Part shown: positions 12,261-26,100 of the stretch, in pieces | How positions within the stretch are numbered: position 1 is the first letter of the stretch | Layout of the letters: every line of letters begins with the position of its first letter | Source: Rostratula benghalensis | Taxonomy: Eukaryota; Chordata; Aves; Charadriiformes; Rostratulidae | Reading direction: 5' to 3' | Assembly (NCBI GenBank): GCA_013399305.1 | Contig: VXAI01000115.1 | Span: 970,120-1,034,119 of the forward strand | Length of the DNA stretch: 64,000 nucleotides | Position numbers and translations under genes: made by a program | The notes under the pieces: generated by a model | Database searches by the model: none | Told to the model about the DNA's origin: nothing | What the model saw: the letters and a program-made list of their open reading frames with translations, nothing else

Positions 12261-14559
12261 ATGAATCTTGTGACAGACCTTTCCTACCTGTATTATCCAT
12301 AGCTCGCTCAACATTTTCAGATAGGAAACACATTTCTTTGCTCCTTTGTGTTTGTTTACCTTGGTCTTCTCATTTCTACTTCGCATTACTCATATCTGTT
12401 AGGCAGCTGGCTCTGTTGGGATGATAAAACTGACAATTTCAGAGGCACATATCCTTGGTCTGAGAAGAAAGCAGCTTGCTTGTATCACTCACAAGACGAA
12501 GCACAAAGGCTCACCCATAAATATGGTCAAACCCTTTTCTGGGAAGTACTATGGACACGTTGTGACTTGCTGGTTGGAAATGCCCCTTGCAAAGCGTCGT
12601 GACAAAGTCCACGAGAGAAATGCCGATGCCCAGCTTGGGGGCTTGTGAGATGCTGCATGGGGCACAGAGGGGCTGTGGCTCTTTTAACAATGAGCAACAA
12701 TGCTGGGCTAGCCATAGTGCAGATTGCCACTTCTTCCTAAACACAAGATCAGCAGCAGGGCCAAAAGGGAAGAGCTACGAGATGCAAGGAAGAACAAACT
12801 AAGAAGTCTTTATGTAGACAATGCAGAGAACAACATAATGAAACTGAAATAACCACTTCATAAACCTCAAATTACATAGGGCTGCCTGAAAAACAGTTGA
12901 GTACATCAAACAATACCCTCACCAGCAATTCCTTACGCTACCAATATGTCCAGTCTGTATCTCTTCCAAAATTAAACATTTAACCTGATGCACCGAAAGC
13001 ATTTATAAATAAAAAAAGCCAACAATCAGTATTACTAATTACTATTTCTCTATGGATATTTGGCTTTGTGAATCACATCCCTCATGTCCTTTGCCATCAC
13101 TACACACAAGTTGAAAGGGCAGGATGGGACCAAGGATGACAATGGGCCAGCTTCCTCTCCTATGTCCTGCTTGTCTTGCAGGCACAGCACACCCCACAAG
13201 CAGCAGTGAGGGAAAATCACAGATATACAATGTCAGCAGAAAAAATGCAAATAACAATTGAATGAAGTAGTGCTCAGCAGATAAAGAGAAAAAAAAAAAA
13301 AGTCCTTGTTCTCTTCCTGGAAACAGTGTTTCTACCAGCCTAAGATGAAAGTAAGAAGTGCCATTTTTCCAGGGAATAAAATCATCATGTTTTTCTGAAG
13401 ATAACATTACAAGTCTAAACCGAAAAGGGTATGGAATTATCATATCAACTCCAAAATTTAATCTACTGAATACACTTGTGCATAAAACCAACACACTTGT
13501 ATGAGATCAACTTTTCTTTATCCATCTGACTTTTTCTCATGAGTCATATTAAAAGAATACCAAATGGTTTAGGATTCAAAACCTGAAATATTTTGAGATA
13601 TCTAGAAATAGGAACTTTCAAATGGTTCAAAACCACATAACATACTAAACCAAGCATACTTCCTTTTATTCCAGTTTAACATAAAATTCCAACCTCTTCT
13701 GGCAGATCCTACTTGGAGAATATTTGCCCTGTTAAGTCTCATTCCTGCTAATTGTTTGCTGAAAGCTGAATAAATATGCCCTCAGAGTAGCTAATGTGCT
13801 TTGAGGGTTTTGGCTGTCTGGTGGTATGAAGGATGCAAATTCTCCTCTTTCCTGGTTTTTTTGGTTGTTGCTGTGGTTTTGAGAAAGATTATGTTAATAT
13901 TCTGAAAGCAATCCAGGCCTTCCTTTATTTGAGTAATTATTTCCACATCATTCAGTGCTTCCAGCTTTGGAAATATTTCCTGGGTTCCTCCCGGTAGTAA
14001 TCTACCCCATAACATAGAAGAGGGTAAGGATGCCATGTTTGTTTTTCAGTAACTGAGAGGTATATAGCTAGCTGTGGAATAAAACTACTCCAAAGCCAGA
14101 CTTGGCTCTGTTTCAGTTTCAAAGTTATTTCTTACTTCCAGACACCATTAATTTTGGGATACAGCAAACACTTATATTTGTCCTAATTTTGAAATCTGAC
14201 TCAAGGTTTTTAAATGTTACTTTCATTCACACTGCAATTGATGCCTCAACATAAGGGAATCATTGACTACATATTTTAAACCAATTTGAGGTTTAACCTC
14301 GTAAAAATCTCCTTAAGGTGATGACTTTCACACTGATCCATCTCCATCACAGTTGAATTTAAAATACTTAGAGAGTACACTCTGCTTAATTTTCTTGCTG
14401 AATTAAGCTTGACCTAGAAAACCAGTGTTTTGTATGAGATGAATTTCCAACACAAGTTTTGAACCATATCATATACGCTAGTGAGAGGTGGGCAGGATCA
14501 AAACAATAAATAGACTTTCAGAGTGCTGGGCACCCCCTGCAAAGAGGAAGAGTTGGCAA
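12261..14559. other. Non-coding stretch, nothing recognised
   Basis: Several overlapping short frames on both strands. The longest is a 150-codon minus-strand frame (13042-13494) that crosses an A13 tract at 13289-13301 and has no recognisable domain. No repeat family is identified. Confidence 0.7.
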
Positions 14560-15010
14560 CCCGCTAATCACAGCAGGGTTGACTGGGCTGTCCTCATTCA
14601 TGGAAGTAGGCCAATACATTTGAAGGGAACTTTATTGAGTGAGGTGCAGCTCAGTGTAAGGATGATAAGAATTAGCTCATTGGTTAGCCAAAAAACCCTA
14701 ATCTCTCTTGCTCAGTCCTCTCCTAAAAGCTGTACCTTAATACATACAACCACAATGGCTTTTTTGCATTTCCACTTGGAAGTCAGAAGAGCCTCCATCC
14801 AACTTCTGAAAGACAGAGCGAGCCAGGGCTCTGCGATGTTTTAATTGGTTCACTTGGGAGCCACCCAGATTTGAATTCCTGATTTATGTTAATCACGGGC
14901 TGAAAATTCTCTTTATGCTGGAAAAGTCCTTCTTATTCCGCCCTCACTTAATGTCATAGCATGGAAATATACATGAATTCAATTAACATTTATGTTCTTG
15001 ACTTAACTTG
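14560..15010. promoter_or_regulatory. Candidate conserved non-coding element
   Basis: Non-repetitive block with TAAT-type words (TTTTAATTGGTTC near 14840; TGATTTATGTTAATCA near 14880; GAATTCAATTAACATTTATG near 14976). It retains a few CpGs (GAGCGAGC, TGCGATG, ATCACGGG, TTCCGCC). Conservation was not tested. Confidence 0.3.
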
Positions 15011-18000
15011 ACTTGGACAGAAAAAAAAATCTCTGTCGGCTAGTGTAAAATTTACCACTTCTATTTTTATTCTTAGAAGAATTAAGTAACTCAGCTTTTG
15101 AAAAGGAATAGACAAAGGCTATGTACCTATCACTTCTACTTTGTAGTCTCAGGTGCTACATGCATATATTTGGGGGATAAAAAAAATGCAGATCAACTTT
15201 CCCATTCTTGGGTTTAGCATCCCCTGACATTCCAAGAAGCTGGAAGGAAATAACTTTCATCCTGAAAAAAAGCAAGGCTCAGCCAACTCTACCAAAGTTC
15301 ACCAGGACACTTTGGAAGAGAAAGGCTCTGCCTACGTCAGTGCATGGTGTGGAGCCATACAAGTATAGATCTAACAAGTGTTCATTTGACTACCTCTGAC
15401 AAATGGAGATAAAGAACCTAAGTCTTTCTGGACACCCACGGTGATTTGGCCATTCCAGGGGAAGGCCCAAGCCAAGCTGATTCTTCCTGCAGTGGGAAGA
15501 ACAGCGATTGCAAGGTGGGGAGCACAGCTATTTCTGCAGCATCTCCCACCTAGGCAACAGAAGTGCTGTCTGCCCAGTCCAAACTTCACAGCCTTCTCCC
15601 ATGTACTTCCCCATCCCCTCCTGCAAAGTAGCCTCTCTGTCCCAATACCCTGAATGAACAAACACACAGTCCTCTTCCTTGCTAGTCCTTCAGCTGTCTG
15701 AGAGCATTGCATTCTCCTATTAACTCCAGTCTGCTCAAAGCAGTGCTTTTTTATTCACTCTTCCTCCTCTTGTCCAGTTCCTCCTGTAACAAGGTCGTTC
15801 CACTTCATTTTAGATCCTACGTTTTCCAGTTTTGAAAGACTGTATCTTAGTTTTATCTACATCTTTTATATAATGTATATTTATCTGCCTCTTGTGTCCC
15901 AAGGCAGTAAAACAGGGCTCTTGAGCTTTAAAAATTGAGCAACTGTTTTTCAGAAACATCCTGTTTTGTGCGTCATTCATTCCAACATGCTGAAGAAGAA
16001 TTTTCCCTTAATAGGGTCTCAGGAACCTGGAGAACCTGGACAGGACAGATGAAGTAGAATTGCTTCATTTCTAATAACCCAGCCATAGTGCAAAGTACTC
16101 TGAGAGTCTTTTATTCAGCACTTATTTATTGTTCATAATTCACCTCCTTCTGACAGAGAAGGGCATGATAGAGCTAATTTAATATTTCCATGGTCAGATT
16201 CCATTCATATTTGAGTGAAATATCAGTAAATAAAACTGAAGCACCATCTATTAGGCTTCTGAAATTGTCACAGGTTAGGTTATCAAACACATTGTGTGCT
16301 GACAGCATGAAAATTAATTCACAATCCTGCTCACCAGACAGTGGCCAAGGAATCATTCAATCCAGGTGACCAGTGCTTTTGAGATGCCCTACGTCCTTCC
16401 AAAAATATGGTCTGATTAAAAAGTCCAGCTAAGATAAATGAGAATCAAGTGAATACAGCAATTTATACAGAATTGTTTAATTGAGCTGAACAAAGCTGTT
16501 TGGTAGGAGTGGAGAGGGAAGAAAGTGCATTTGGTATCTGGGAAACAGGGAACGGATTTATGTCAGATTGCTTCAGGCCACAAAAGATGAAATCCTTCTC
16601 ATACCCCAAAAGGAAAATATTCCATCTCAGAATTTACTAACTGAAGCAGAGGTAGTTGGTTTGGGTTGTTTTTTTTCCCCATTGTTTTCACAGAGACTTA
16701 TCTATTTCAATCAGCATCTTACAACTGGCTGCTGCTGAATCCTGGCTCTGCTAGAAGAAGCGTAGAGATGCCGAGAACTTTGGCTTGGACTGATGTTTGC
16801 AAGCCCTGCAGCCCTGCCTTTTGGAAAGTTCTCTAGAATTTATTGAGAGCCAGAAACCTAAAAGATCTAAATAAGGATGCCTCAAAAATAATGACTTCTT
16901 CAGCCACTTCTAGACTCAAGGTAGAGCTGAACTCATGCTGAGTTTCAGAAATATTGCAAGAAACATTTCCTTCCTCTTTCCCCCAGTGCATACATTGTTG
17001 TAGCTTCCTGCAAGGTAAAAAAGGAAAATTATGGAAATTGCATAAAAGAAAGCTTGATCTCACAATATTTCCAGCTGACTTTGGCAGCTTTAAGAACATT
17101 GCGTAGGTTGCTGAACTACTAGATGTACAACCAGCCTGACCCTTTGAAGTGCACACATCTTAAGTTCAAAGTGAGTCAGAGTTTAATAAAGTGATTTACT
17201 TAAATTGCCCATATTTTGAATTCTCATGGGTCAAAAGCCCTATTTAATTTGAATGCCACCAATGAACAGCAATGTACTGGAAGCCTGGAAGAAACCGGAA
17301 ATCTCCCAAGGCTGAAAGCGAGGACTTATATAACCCAAGAACAACTACTTCAATGTTTCCTACTAATAACTCATTACAAAATAAAAGGAGTTTGAAGGCA
17401 AGATAATTAAAGTGAAGAGAATGTAAGAAAGGCAGAAAATACCAGAGTAGTCAAGTAGGTGTTTTAGCTGAACTCATTCTTTTGGACTATGATTTATTCT
17501 ACTGGATGTACCATGCATTGGACTGTCACAGTCCATCCACAGTCAGTGCTATTTGCCAAATCAAGTCATGCAAAGACCAGGCAGGGAAGTATCACTCACT
17601 GTAATACAGTACATCAATCAAAAGCGTTATTTTCATGGACTTGGTCTCTAATCAAGCAGCAAATCATTCTCCAGTTTTGCTATCAAGGACCATTACTTTT
17701 AGGAAGTGCTTAATCTGAAAAAAATGCATCTATTTGAAGCTACAGGGCATCTGGTAAGATACACTAAAGACAGAGGAAATGAAATATGTGTGACACAATT
17801 TACCCTCTCTGTAGCGTTTTATGAATAGCTTATTTGTGGAGAGAGTGGTAAGTTGCTGGCAAGACAGGACTTTTAGCTTTCTATTTGTCTAGTTTGTTGA
17901 GTTATTGCAAAGGTCACTCCTGCACTTCCGTTATCCTGAGTGCCACTTTTGATGGGGGAATTTTGAAATTATATCCAAGATGTCTCAAATATTTGCAAAA

Positions 18001-18939
18001 GGCTTCAGGGTACACGTGCCTTTTTAATTTAAGTGCCTAGCTAAAATTACTGTTACGTCTGCTTGTTAAAGCATTTTCCCATCAAAGTCAGGGTAAAAGC
18101 CTATAAAGCCTCAATATGGCACTATCCAAAGGTGGCTGTTCCTTCTGCAGGTGAAACATCCCTCCCAGGTCATACTGTGTCACCTGAGGATGCTGGCTAG
18201 GTTAACGCTAGTATGAGAGAGCCATTTACTGCATTCCCCTGCCCTGACAGCTGTCACTTAGGAAATCTCAGCACAGGGGACTGTTATACAGGTACAACGC
18301 AAAGAAACCAGCAGCAATATCAAGGCTGACTTTGAGTTACCCCCAAAACAAGTTTATCGCACTTTCACGTAACTCAAGTAGCATCTTGTGGACCTAATAA
18401 TCCAAATAGCTACATTAGGCAGAGAGTGCGACACAACAGCTTTCAGAAGCCAGCAGTGATTGAGGCACAAGGCTTGCACCAGCTGAAAAATGTTTATTTT
18501 CACCCCTTGTGGGTTTTGCTTTCAAGGACAGGTTTTCCGGTGGTCAAAACAGGTCAATATGCCCCCACATACACAACAGGTCAGCTTCCTGATGCCTTCT
18601 ACAGCAGGAAAACAGGATGGAGTATGGACATAAGAGACCTGACAAAGCTTCATGCTGGAACCTCTAAATTCCTGTTTTCAACTGCTGGGTGTTGTTCACC
18701 ATAGCACTTTGCTCCAGGAGTGATCCCACTGAAATTTGTGGGGTGACTGCAAAAGCAGATTATTATTTTTTGAGCAAGGAAAAGCTGAGAGAAAACCATG
18801 CATGCAATGGGTGAAAGCAACATAGTCCTTTCTTGTACAGATCTTCTCTTCCTCACCCCTTCAGCTTTCTTCCATGTTTTTAGGGGAAATGTACTAAAAA
18901 GCGTTCTTAACAGCTTTCACAAAGGAAGAAATGTAGTTG
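15011..18939. other. Non-coding stretch, nothing recognised
   Basis: Unique A+T-rich sequence with scattered short frames (for example 113 codons minus at 15371-15712, 107 codons minus at 16833-17156 and 92 codons plus at 18426-18704). None has recognisable motifs. A tiny doublet of GAACCTGGA lies near 16023. No transposon, RNA gene or CpG-rich block is seen. Confidence 0.7.
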
Positions 18940-19510
18940 CTGTTTAATGGATCCCACCAGTTACACGTGGTGCACAGACCATAAAGAATTTCTTTGTAAT
19001 GGCCGTTCAAAATGTGATTGAGATAATGAAACACATGTTAGATGAATGTGCCTTAATGTGTCCTCTTTGCTGCCAGCCGCCGGCTCTGCCTGCCTGCGCC
19101 TGCTAATTCCTAACAGCGCGAGGAAATGCCTCTACTAAGTCACCATCAGCTGAGTGCATACGTAGAGAAAAACCCAAAGGAGACCAGCTTTTGGATATAG
19201 CTCTGGGTATAGAAAATCAACAAGGTGTATTTTTCTTTCTTACATATTTGCTTCAACTAGAGCTTATTGAATCATCTTTGCGGCCCCAGAGAAGGCTTAA
19301 GCAGCCATCAGTGCTGCTCGGGAGGTAATTCAGGATGCCGTCTGGAATATTTGTCCTTTTTAATCATCTGCCACGCACTGCTCTTTTAAGATGTTGTCAC
19401 TCAGACACTGAAGAACAAAAAGGAATATTAAAGTGAAAGGGTGTCTGTTTGAACATGGCGATTCCCTGCATTAAAAATTAGTCCCATTAATAGGAAAGCC
19501 CAACCTATCT
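18940..19510. promoter_or_regulatory. Candidate conserved non-coding element (enhancer-like)
   Basis: CpG-retaining block. It includes a CACGTG E-box at 18964-18969, GGCCGTTC, CAGCCGCCGG, CTGCGCC, CAGCGCGAGG, ATACGTAG, TGCGGCC, GCCGTCTGG and CCACGCAC. Homeodomain-type words are mixed in: ATTGAGATAATGAAAC, TTTTTAATCATC, and a CATTAAAAATTAG next to CCCATTAATAGG around 19469-19492. The surroundings are CpG-poor. The enhancer reading is an inference. Confidence 0.4.
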
Positions 19511-20689
19511 CCAGGCAGTATTTCAAGTCCTTGTCTGTCTATAACCTCAGAAGAATTTAATTCCTTTATATTATTTAAATTATACACTAGAGGGAGAAAT
19601 TATGAGGTACTGGTCATTTAAAAAGCTTTCTTTAAAATATACACTTAAAAGAGCTAGCAGCCTTCCTAACATCAATTTCATCATGGCAGTCTAAAAACAT
19701 TCTGAATTTAAAGTGTCATTTTGTCCTACAGCCTTTGGTCAGCAAACCGAGGTTTAAACAATTGCCCTCACAGTCACATTCACTAATACCCAAGCATGTA
19801 AATACAGTAAGTGAAACAACAGCAGACCAAAACAGGCAAAGGAGTCATAAAAGAAGAGATACAATGCTCCTACGCTCCTAAGTTCAAAACCTTAACTACG
19901 TTCAATGACTTCCCACTTCCTAAAGTAGTTCAGTGTGTGGTTACTATCTGGTTTGGAAATCCTAGGGGACTGAATCTTTGGGCCACACTTTTATCTCTAT
20001 TACCCGGCTGTAAATCCAAAGCAGCTTGCTGATCTCAAAGGTATTATTTTTTATACCAGTTTATAGGTCTGTAGCAGTTCTGACAGAGCAATGCACATTT
20101 TCAAAAAGCTCTTTCGTTTTCATCAGAGTAGTTCAAACAAGCTAACTGAAAATTAACTGAACTGTTAGCAGCTTTCACAAGGAAAGTAGGACCATGATTG
20201 ACAACGTACATGTCTAGCAACTACCTGTTTTCTGCAACACTACATTCAATTTTATTTTTATTTCTGAAGGAAAATTTTTCATATTCTACACCCCTGTGCA
20301 AAACACCTCTGAAATTCATGGCAGGTCCATCAATGTATTAACCATACACCGTCATAAAACTGGAATGCCGTTAATATTAAGATTGCAAAATCACTTTCTT
20401 CTCAAAACAGCAGGAAAAAAATGTGTCCTGGAATGGTATAAACCACCTGTGTAAGTGCTTGGTCTGAAAGAATTTTAAGAAGAACAATAATCAAGGAGTG
20501 AATATCTTTTGACTTGCCCACATATATATGCATAAAAACATGTTATTCTCTGAAAGTGAGGCTGTGGAGAATTTCCAGCAAGTACATGTATTTAGGTTCA
20601 AATATGTAGATAAATTTTATTTTGAGGCATACTTAAGCAAAAGGCCATGTTCAAAAGGGGATTTGGGCATCACTTAGAGAATGAAAAGA
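19511..20689. other. Non-coding stretch, nothing recognised
   Basis: A+T-rich unique sequence. A 73-codon plus-strand frame (19811-20032) has no recognisable features. Confidence 0.68.
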
Positions 20690-20780
20690 CTAGAGAGTTA
20701 AATCTCTCCAGAGCAGAAACATTCATTTGAGAAGCAGATGACCCATGTTCACATCTCTTCTGGATAGCTGTGTAGCACAC
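20690..20780 (+). repeat. Possible ancient tRNA-derived SINE remnant
   Basis: The core reads CATTTGAGAAGCAGATGACC, followed by CATGTTCACATCTC with a B-box-like word at 20747-20755. This parallels the tRNA-like head of old amniote SINEs, in which an 'acccaggttcaaatcc' phrase follows the anticodon-like region. A TAGCTGTGTAGC phrase follows, like the start of the MIR core. The match is partial and made by eye. Confidence 0.35.
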
Positions 20781-23084
20781 AGAGAGTGGATGCTATTTAT
20801 TTATTTCCTTATTTGTTGGAACAGTTCCACTTTCTATAAACTACACGCTCACTGGAGCAGGAATCCACATTGCTCCCTTCCCAGCTCTACCATACCAGCA
20901 TTAAGACAGTCTTTTTCTGCTCTGGTATGTATATTTTGTACTTCATAACAAAACACCTTCAGGGGCAATGACTGAGAGTGGCCATGCCGGTGCTGAAGGC
21001 ACAGCCCTGCATGAGTTGCGTGGGTGAGCATCCACATTGAATCAAGCAGGATGGGGACATGGACCTGCTCCTTTTCCTGCTGTCATGGGCTCCTTTGCTG
21101 GGTTGGCAAACCCCCTTAATCACCTACTCTCCAGAAGAAAAATCCAAACACGAACCATTGCCAGTACTTCTGGATTATTTTATTCAGTTTTTCAGCCTAG
21201 TTTTCTAAGGATTATGTGGTGCTACATCATGCCTGTCTCCCTAGCTGCCCTAGGGACTTTTAGCCTGCTGGATACTTTCAGCCAAACCTGAGGCAGCAGA
21301 GTAGAAAGCTCAAAGGCATTGCAATGGTCATGTGGAGGAGAAGGTGATGAATCCACCCCAGCAAGGGAAGCCAGAAAGGGGAAGGAAAACAGAGCAATGG
21401 TCTTTTTGAGTTCTTGGACAGAAGGAAAATTTCAGTGGAAATGTGTGTTACTAAATAACAGAGCATTCTTGTGGGAGAAAAACTTCGGCTGAGAAGTGGA
21501 TTCTCTAGTGCCTACTAAGGGCTGAACACACTTTGTTCCTGCAGCATAATTCAGTTAAAAGTCAATCAACCAAGAGACATGCATCCACTGGAAAGCAGGC
21601 ATCGTTAGTTTGGCTGCTCGTGGAGCTATTTGCTTATTAGCTGAGACAGCACCTCTTTTCATGGTATGCTGCAGGAAAAAATGATCCAACATGGAACAGC
21701 ATCTTCTTTTGCTAAACCTCGGGGCACCTAGGCTTAACAGTGAAGCACAGCCTGAGAAGCAAATACAATGAGCAGAGGACAGAAAACTTAGTCTGCTGCT
21801 TCCACAATTAAAACTGAAATGAGATAGTACTGGAAACAGTTGACTTCACAAAGCTGAAAATTGAACTCGTCTAGTTCAGTATGTCAGTAAAAATAAATAT
21901 AACACCTTTGAACCTCTCTTTTCAGTATAAAGTTTATTTCGTTCTGAAGGATTCTAAATACCACGTGATTTCTGAGAACAACACTACTTAAAGCTTAATT
22001 TAATTTCTCAATGGTTAAGTTTCAGGGTTTTATCTGCCAATGCTCTTTGTGTTAAAGGCCTTCTTTGTAATTTTTTAAAACAAAGATAAAGCATTTTTCT
22101 GTTCTGCTAGTAATACTGATGCACAGGCAGTTTATTTGTATATTACAGGAGCTATGTGAACTGAACTGGATTTTAGTTGCTCACTTTAAAGATGCTAGCA
22201 TGTTGTTTTATGTTTAAAATACAGTTTTTTTACCAAAGGAAGCTGATACACCAACAGCCCATCTTCTCTAACCATTCTCTATTCTTAGGTTCATGGACAG
22301 ATCATGCTTGTAACTACGTCTGTTAATGAAGTTGACTCCAGTCATTTATGTTTTTGAACTTCTTAGCACAAGCAAAGGCCTTTAAAAATCCACAAGAAAT
22401 AGGGATCTGATCCTTTCAGAATAAAAATAGGTGAGGCACTCTTTGCAGAAGTATGCATGCCACTAAGTGTTTTATGAAGTAAAAACCACCCTGAAAATAA
22501 ATGGGGGAGCCGATTTGAATTACTAGATAAAGAAATTAGCACAACTGTGAGAAACATGGAGGATCTGTTTCCATAAATGAATCACAACCATATTAAAGTC
22601 TGAAAACATCAGCAAATGTTGTGAGGAAACCCAAATATCCACAGCAATTCTTCCTGTGTAGGTATTACCTTGATAACTCTGTTTCTCTGTGCAACCATAA
22701 ACAAGCCTCTTTCCCCAGCTTTGTTCTCTAACAGCTCAGCAAAAGCTCACGGTAAAGCAATGCTGTTTTCCCTGGAGCACACTCTATGCCTAGCACTCTC
22801 TACTCCTCCAGCTCTCCAAGATTTCTAATTTATAAATTACAGAGGTTTAGCCTGAGAAACTCAGCTATATGGCGTTGAGGGAAATTTCCCTTCCTCTTGG
22901 CAAAATAAGACTTGCGCAGATACACGCACGTAGCTCAAGCTGAACTCCTCATACTTCAGGAATTTGGAATTGGTGAGACCAAGCTGCACTTTGGGCTGTG
23001 ACACAGAAGTTTGTGCACAAGCCCATGACTAGCTGAGGCTTTCATTTGGTTTTCACATTACTAAACTTAAGAAACCTAAAAATT
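20781..23084. other. Non-coding stretch, nothing recognised
   Basis: Unique sequence with short frames on both strands (84 codons plus at 21037-21291; 62 codons minus at 20849-21037 and at 21278-21466). No recognisable domain, repeat or RNA gene. Confidence 0.7.
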
Positions 23085-23124
23085 AAAAAAAAAAAAAGGG
23101 GAGGAGGAAGGGGAAAAGGAAAAG
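23085..23124. repeat. Purine tract (A13 then G/A-rich)
   Basis: An A13 run at 23085-23097 continues into GGGGAGGAGGAAGGGGAAAA-type sequence, giving about 40 bases of unbroken purine on the plus strand. Such tracts can adopt non-B structure, though nothing indicates function here. Confidence 0.9.
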
Positions 23125-26100
23125 TCAAAATGGCAAAAATTTATTTAAGAGGGAAAGACTGAAAGCAAGCTGAAAAAACTGCCCTTTTTTAATTCACAGC
23201 ACTACAAATCCCAGCTGATCAAGCTGGAATGACTCTGAGGGAAAGTCCCACATTCTTCTCACAGTTATGAATGGGTAAGTCTCAAGCACTGCCTTGAGCT
23301 CTACTTGGATGGAGCACCAAAAGGGTAAATGTTTATTTAAGCCTATGTCAAACACTTTGAATTTTTTCAGTATACAAAGCTGAGCTAGAATGTCATGAGT
23401 AAGTGAATACTGGGACATTATGGTATTTCCTCCTCTGCTGAAAAGGCATTTCATTTTAGAAATATGGGTTTGGTTCTGATTAAACTTGGGCACAAATTCA
23501 GGCCAGTGCTTTATTTATGAATATGGATATTTCCACTCCCTGAAGTTAATTCATGGACCTTTATGAAAATGCAATCACCCAAACCCAGGACTGCCACCAA
23601 TGTAAGCTGCTGCGAGGGTGGGAAAGCCTGCTTTTGAGTGGGCTGTTTGCTCCGCCTGGCAGGAACAGCTTCTGAAAGCTGAGGAGGTTCTTGAGGAAAT
23701 CTCACCAAGCAATTGAGACACCTTGGATGGCAGGATGACATCTGAGAAGCCAGAAAAGAGACATCATGAAACAACCACCTCTGGATGCTGGAGAGGAGCT
23801 CCTGCTTTTCCCCTCTGTCTCTGCTCACTAATCCACTAATGATTACAAATTATTATTCCATGGCAGTGCTCTAATACAGCAAGTGCCTTGTCTTCTCCTA
23901 CATGCCAATACACCCTTACCACCCCAGGTTTCTCATTCTCTATCCCAAACACCTCATTCAAATGTTTTCTTCTCCCAAGAAAAATCCTTTGAGGCCAAGA
24001 AAAGACTTTCACCCAGACATCCTTACACTTGCACCTTGATTGACTGAATGGCAGTCTTTCCGTAATTAGGAAGTCATAAATACTTTTTTTTCCAAATTTC
24101 AGTGCCTACAGAGAAAAAATGCTCAATGTTACAAGACTCCTTCTTCATAAATTAAGCTAATGTGAACTCTGAATTGGTCTTACAGAGACAGAAAAAATAT
24201 CTCTGTCTCCGTCATATAGTATGTTTCATCAGAACTACAAATCTGATTTCCCAACTAAACAGACAAAAGTTTTGCCCAGTTAATATTCTGCCAATTCATG
24301 CAGGAACAGTCATCTGAGTAATGCATGTGTCAAATGAAACATTTTAAAATCCTATCACGACCGTATCTGTAATGAGCGTGTATCCGCTGCACACCTAAGT
24401 AGCTTCAGAAAAGAGTTCACCTTCACCTGTATCTAAGGGCCAAGATGAACAAATAAAGCATCAAATCTCCCAGAAAGAAAAAAAAAAACACAGCCTTTTC
24501 TATAAAGTTGTTCAGACAAATGCCCTGATTCCTGTTCAAATAGTTCATTTATTTTTAAGTTTGTGTAAGGTGACAAACTGCCAGCTTCAGGAACAGAAGC
24601 TTGCTCTTTGGATGGGCTGAGCAGCAGCACTGAGGTAGGGTTAGCAACAGCCCTTGCACCTGGCTGCATCCATGTGCTTCATCATGCATCCCTTTCACGT
24701 TAGGACACAATGAATCCCACCTCATCACCACTATTTCGCTAACTGAATGTAAGTGCTCCTGGCTGCATGTTCCTCATGTTTCCCTAATGTATCTGTGAAG
24801 TACCTGCTACTTGGCACTGACAAAACTAAGAGAAAGGGTGCACAATGAATCATGCTCAGAGGGCATCTGAAAGGTGTCAGTCGAAGCATGAAGCACGGGT
24901 CCATCCATGTGTATCAACAAAGCTGTAGTGAGTGATACCCAGGTTTGCTGATCAGGTGAAAATAATGAACAAGGACATTCGGCTTTTACGGCTCACTGAT
25001 TACAGACCAATAAATTTATGAACTGGCCAATGCCAAAAGCAAGTCACTACAGAGCTGCTCAAGTGCAAAACTCCCCAGGGGAAAACAGATACTGCACCAA
25101 CAGAAGTTGCGTGGGCAGATGGCAGACCTACAAACCCCCAAGGAGTAGGCAACACCAGCACCCACCATCCTGACTGGGTACAGATGAGGTGACCTACAAG
25201 TCTCACTGATGAGGTCAGGCACAGTCCCCTTCCTCCTCCTCTGCTCTACCTCATCTTTAACCCTCACTCCTTATGCACCTATCTTACTAAAGAACTGATT
25301 CAAGTTCCCAGCTCAGTGGAAACCAGTTTTCTTTGCTTTGGGTGAGTTTTCCAGATGAATGTACTGGCTCAGTTGTGTCACATAGCTGCAACCCAAAAGT
25401 GGGGTTTACATGGCAAAAGGCCCACCTGGAGGGCTGTGGCACTCTCAGCCCTCCATGGCACTGCTGGGGCAAACCCCTGTGCCCTCCCTATGAGCAGGTC
25501 AAGATGGTTCCTCAGTACCAGGAGATCTTGAACAAGAAGTGTTCAGAGGTGATCCAGAAGAAAGGTGATGTGCAGAAGGAGGAACACCAAGTTTGGTATC
25601 ATCCACCATGGGGAAAGCTGCCAGCCTGGACAATATGACCAAGCAGACAGCTATATGATAAAAAGCAAGCAATAAGCATCCAGTGTGAGAAAGACTGAGC
25701 CCAGGAGAATCAAATAAAGGCCTGCCACTCAACTAAAACAACACACAAAATCTCAGAGTCGAGTTCAAAAACTCCCAAAGAGTGACCAGCAACAGATGAC
25801 CACAAAAAAAAAGTGTAAGACCAGGACAAGCCTGGCCATTGTCACTTTTTCTTCATCCTCCCTGTTGAGTCCCTTTTGTTTATCACATAGGACAGAGGCT
25901 GATTATCTCCACTCTCCAAACCCCTCACAAGCTATTTTTCATTCTGTTTTAAGCAGGACTGGTAGTGCTGAGCTCTCAGTGTACTCACAGTGATGGCAAT
26001 GAAACACTCCACTGGGGGACAGGGGGGAAGGAGAGACAATGGGTGTTTGAGAGAGCTTGTTTTCTCAATCTACAAAGACAAGAGGAGAGCAATGTGCCAT

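Noticed and set aside
13042..13494. 150-codon minus-strand open frame
   Set aside because: It runs through an A13 tract that gives a run of Phe, has no domain and shows no gene context.
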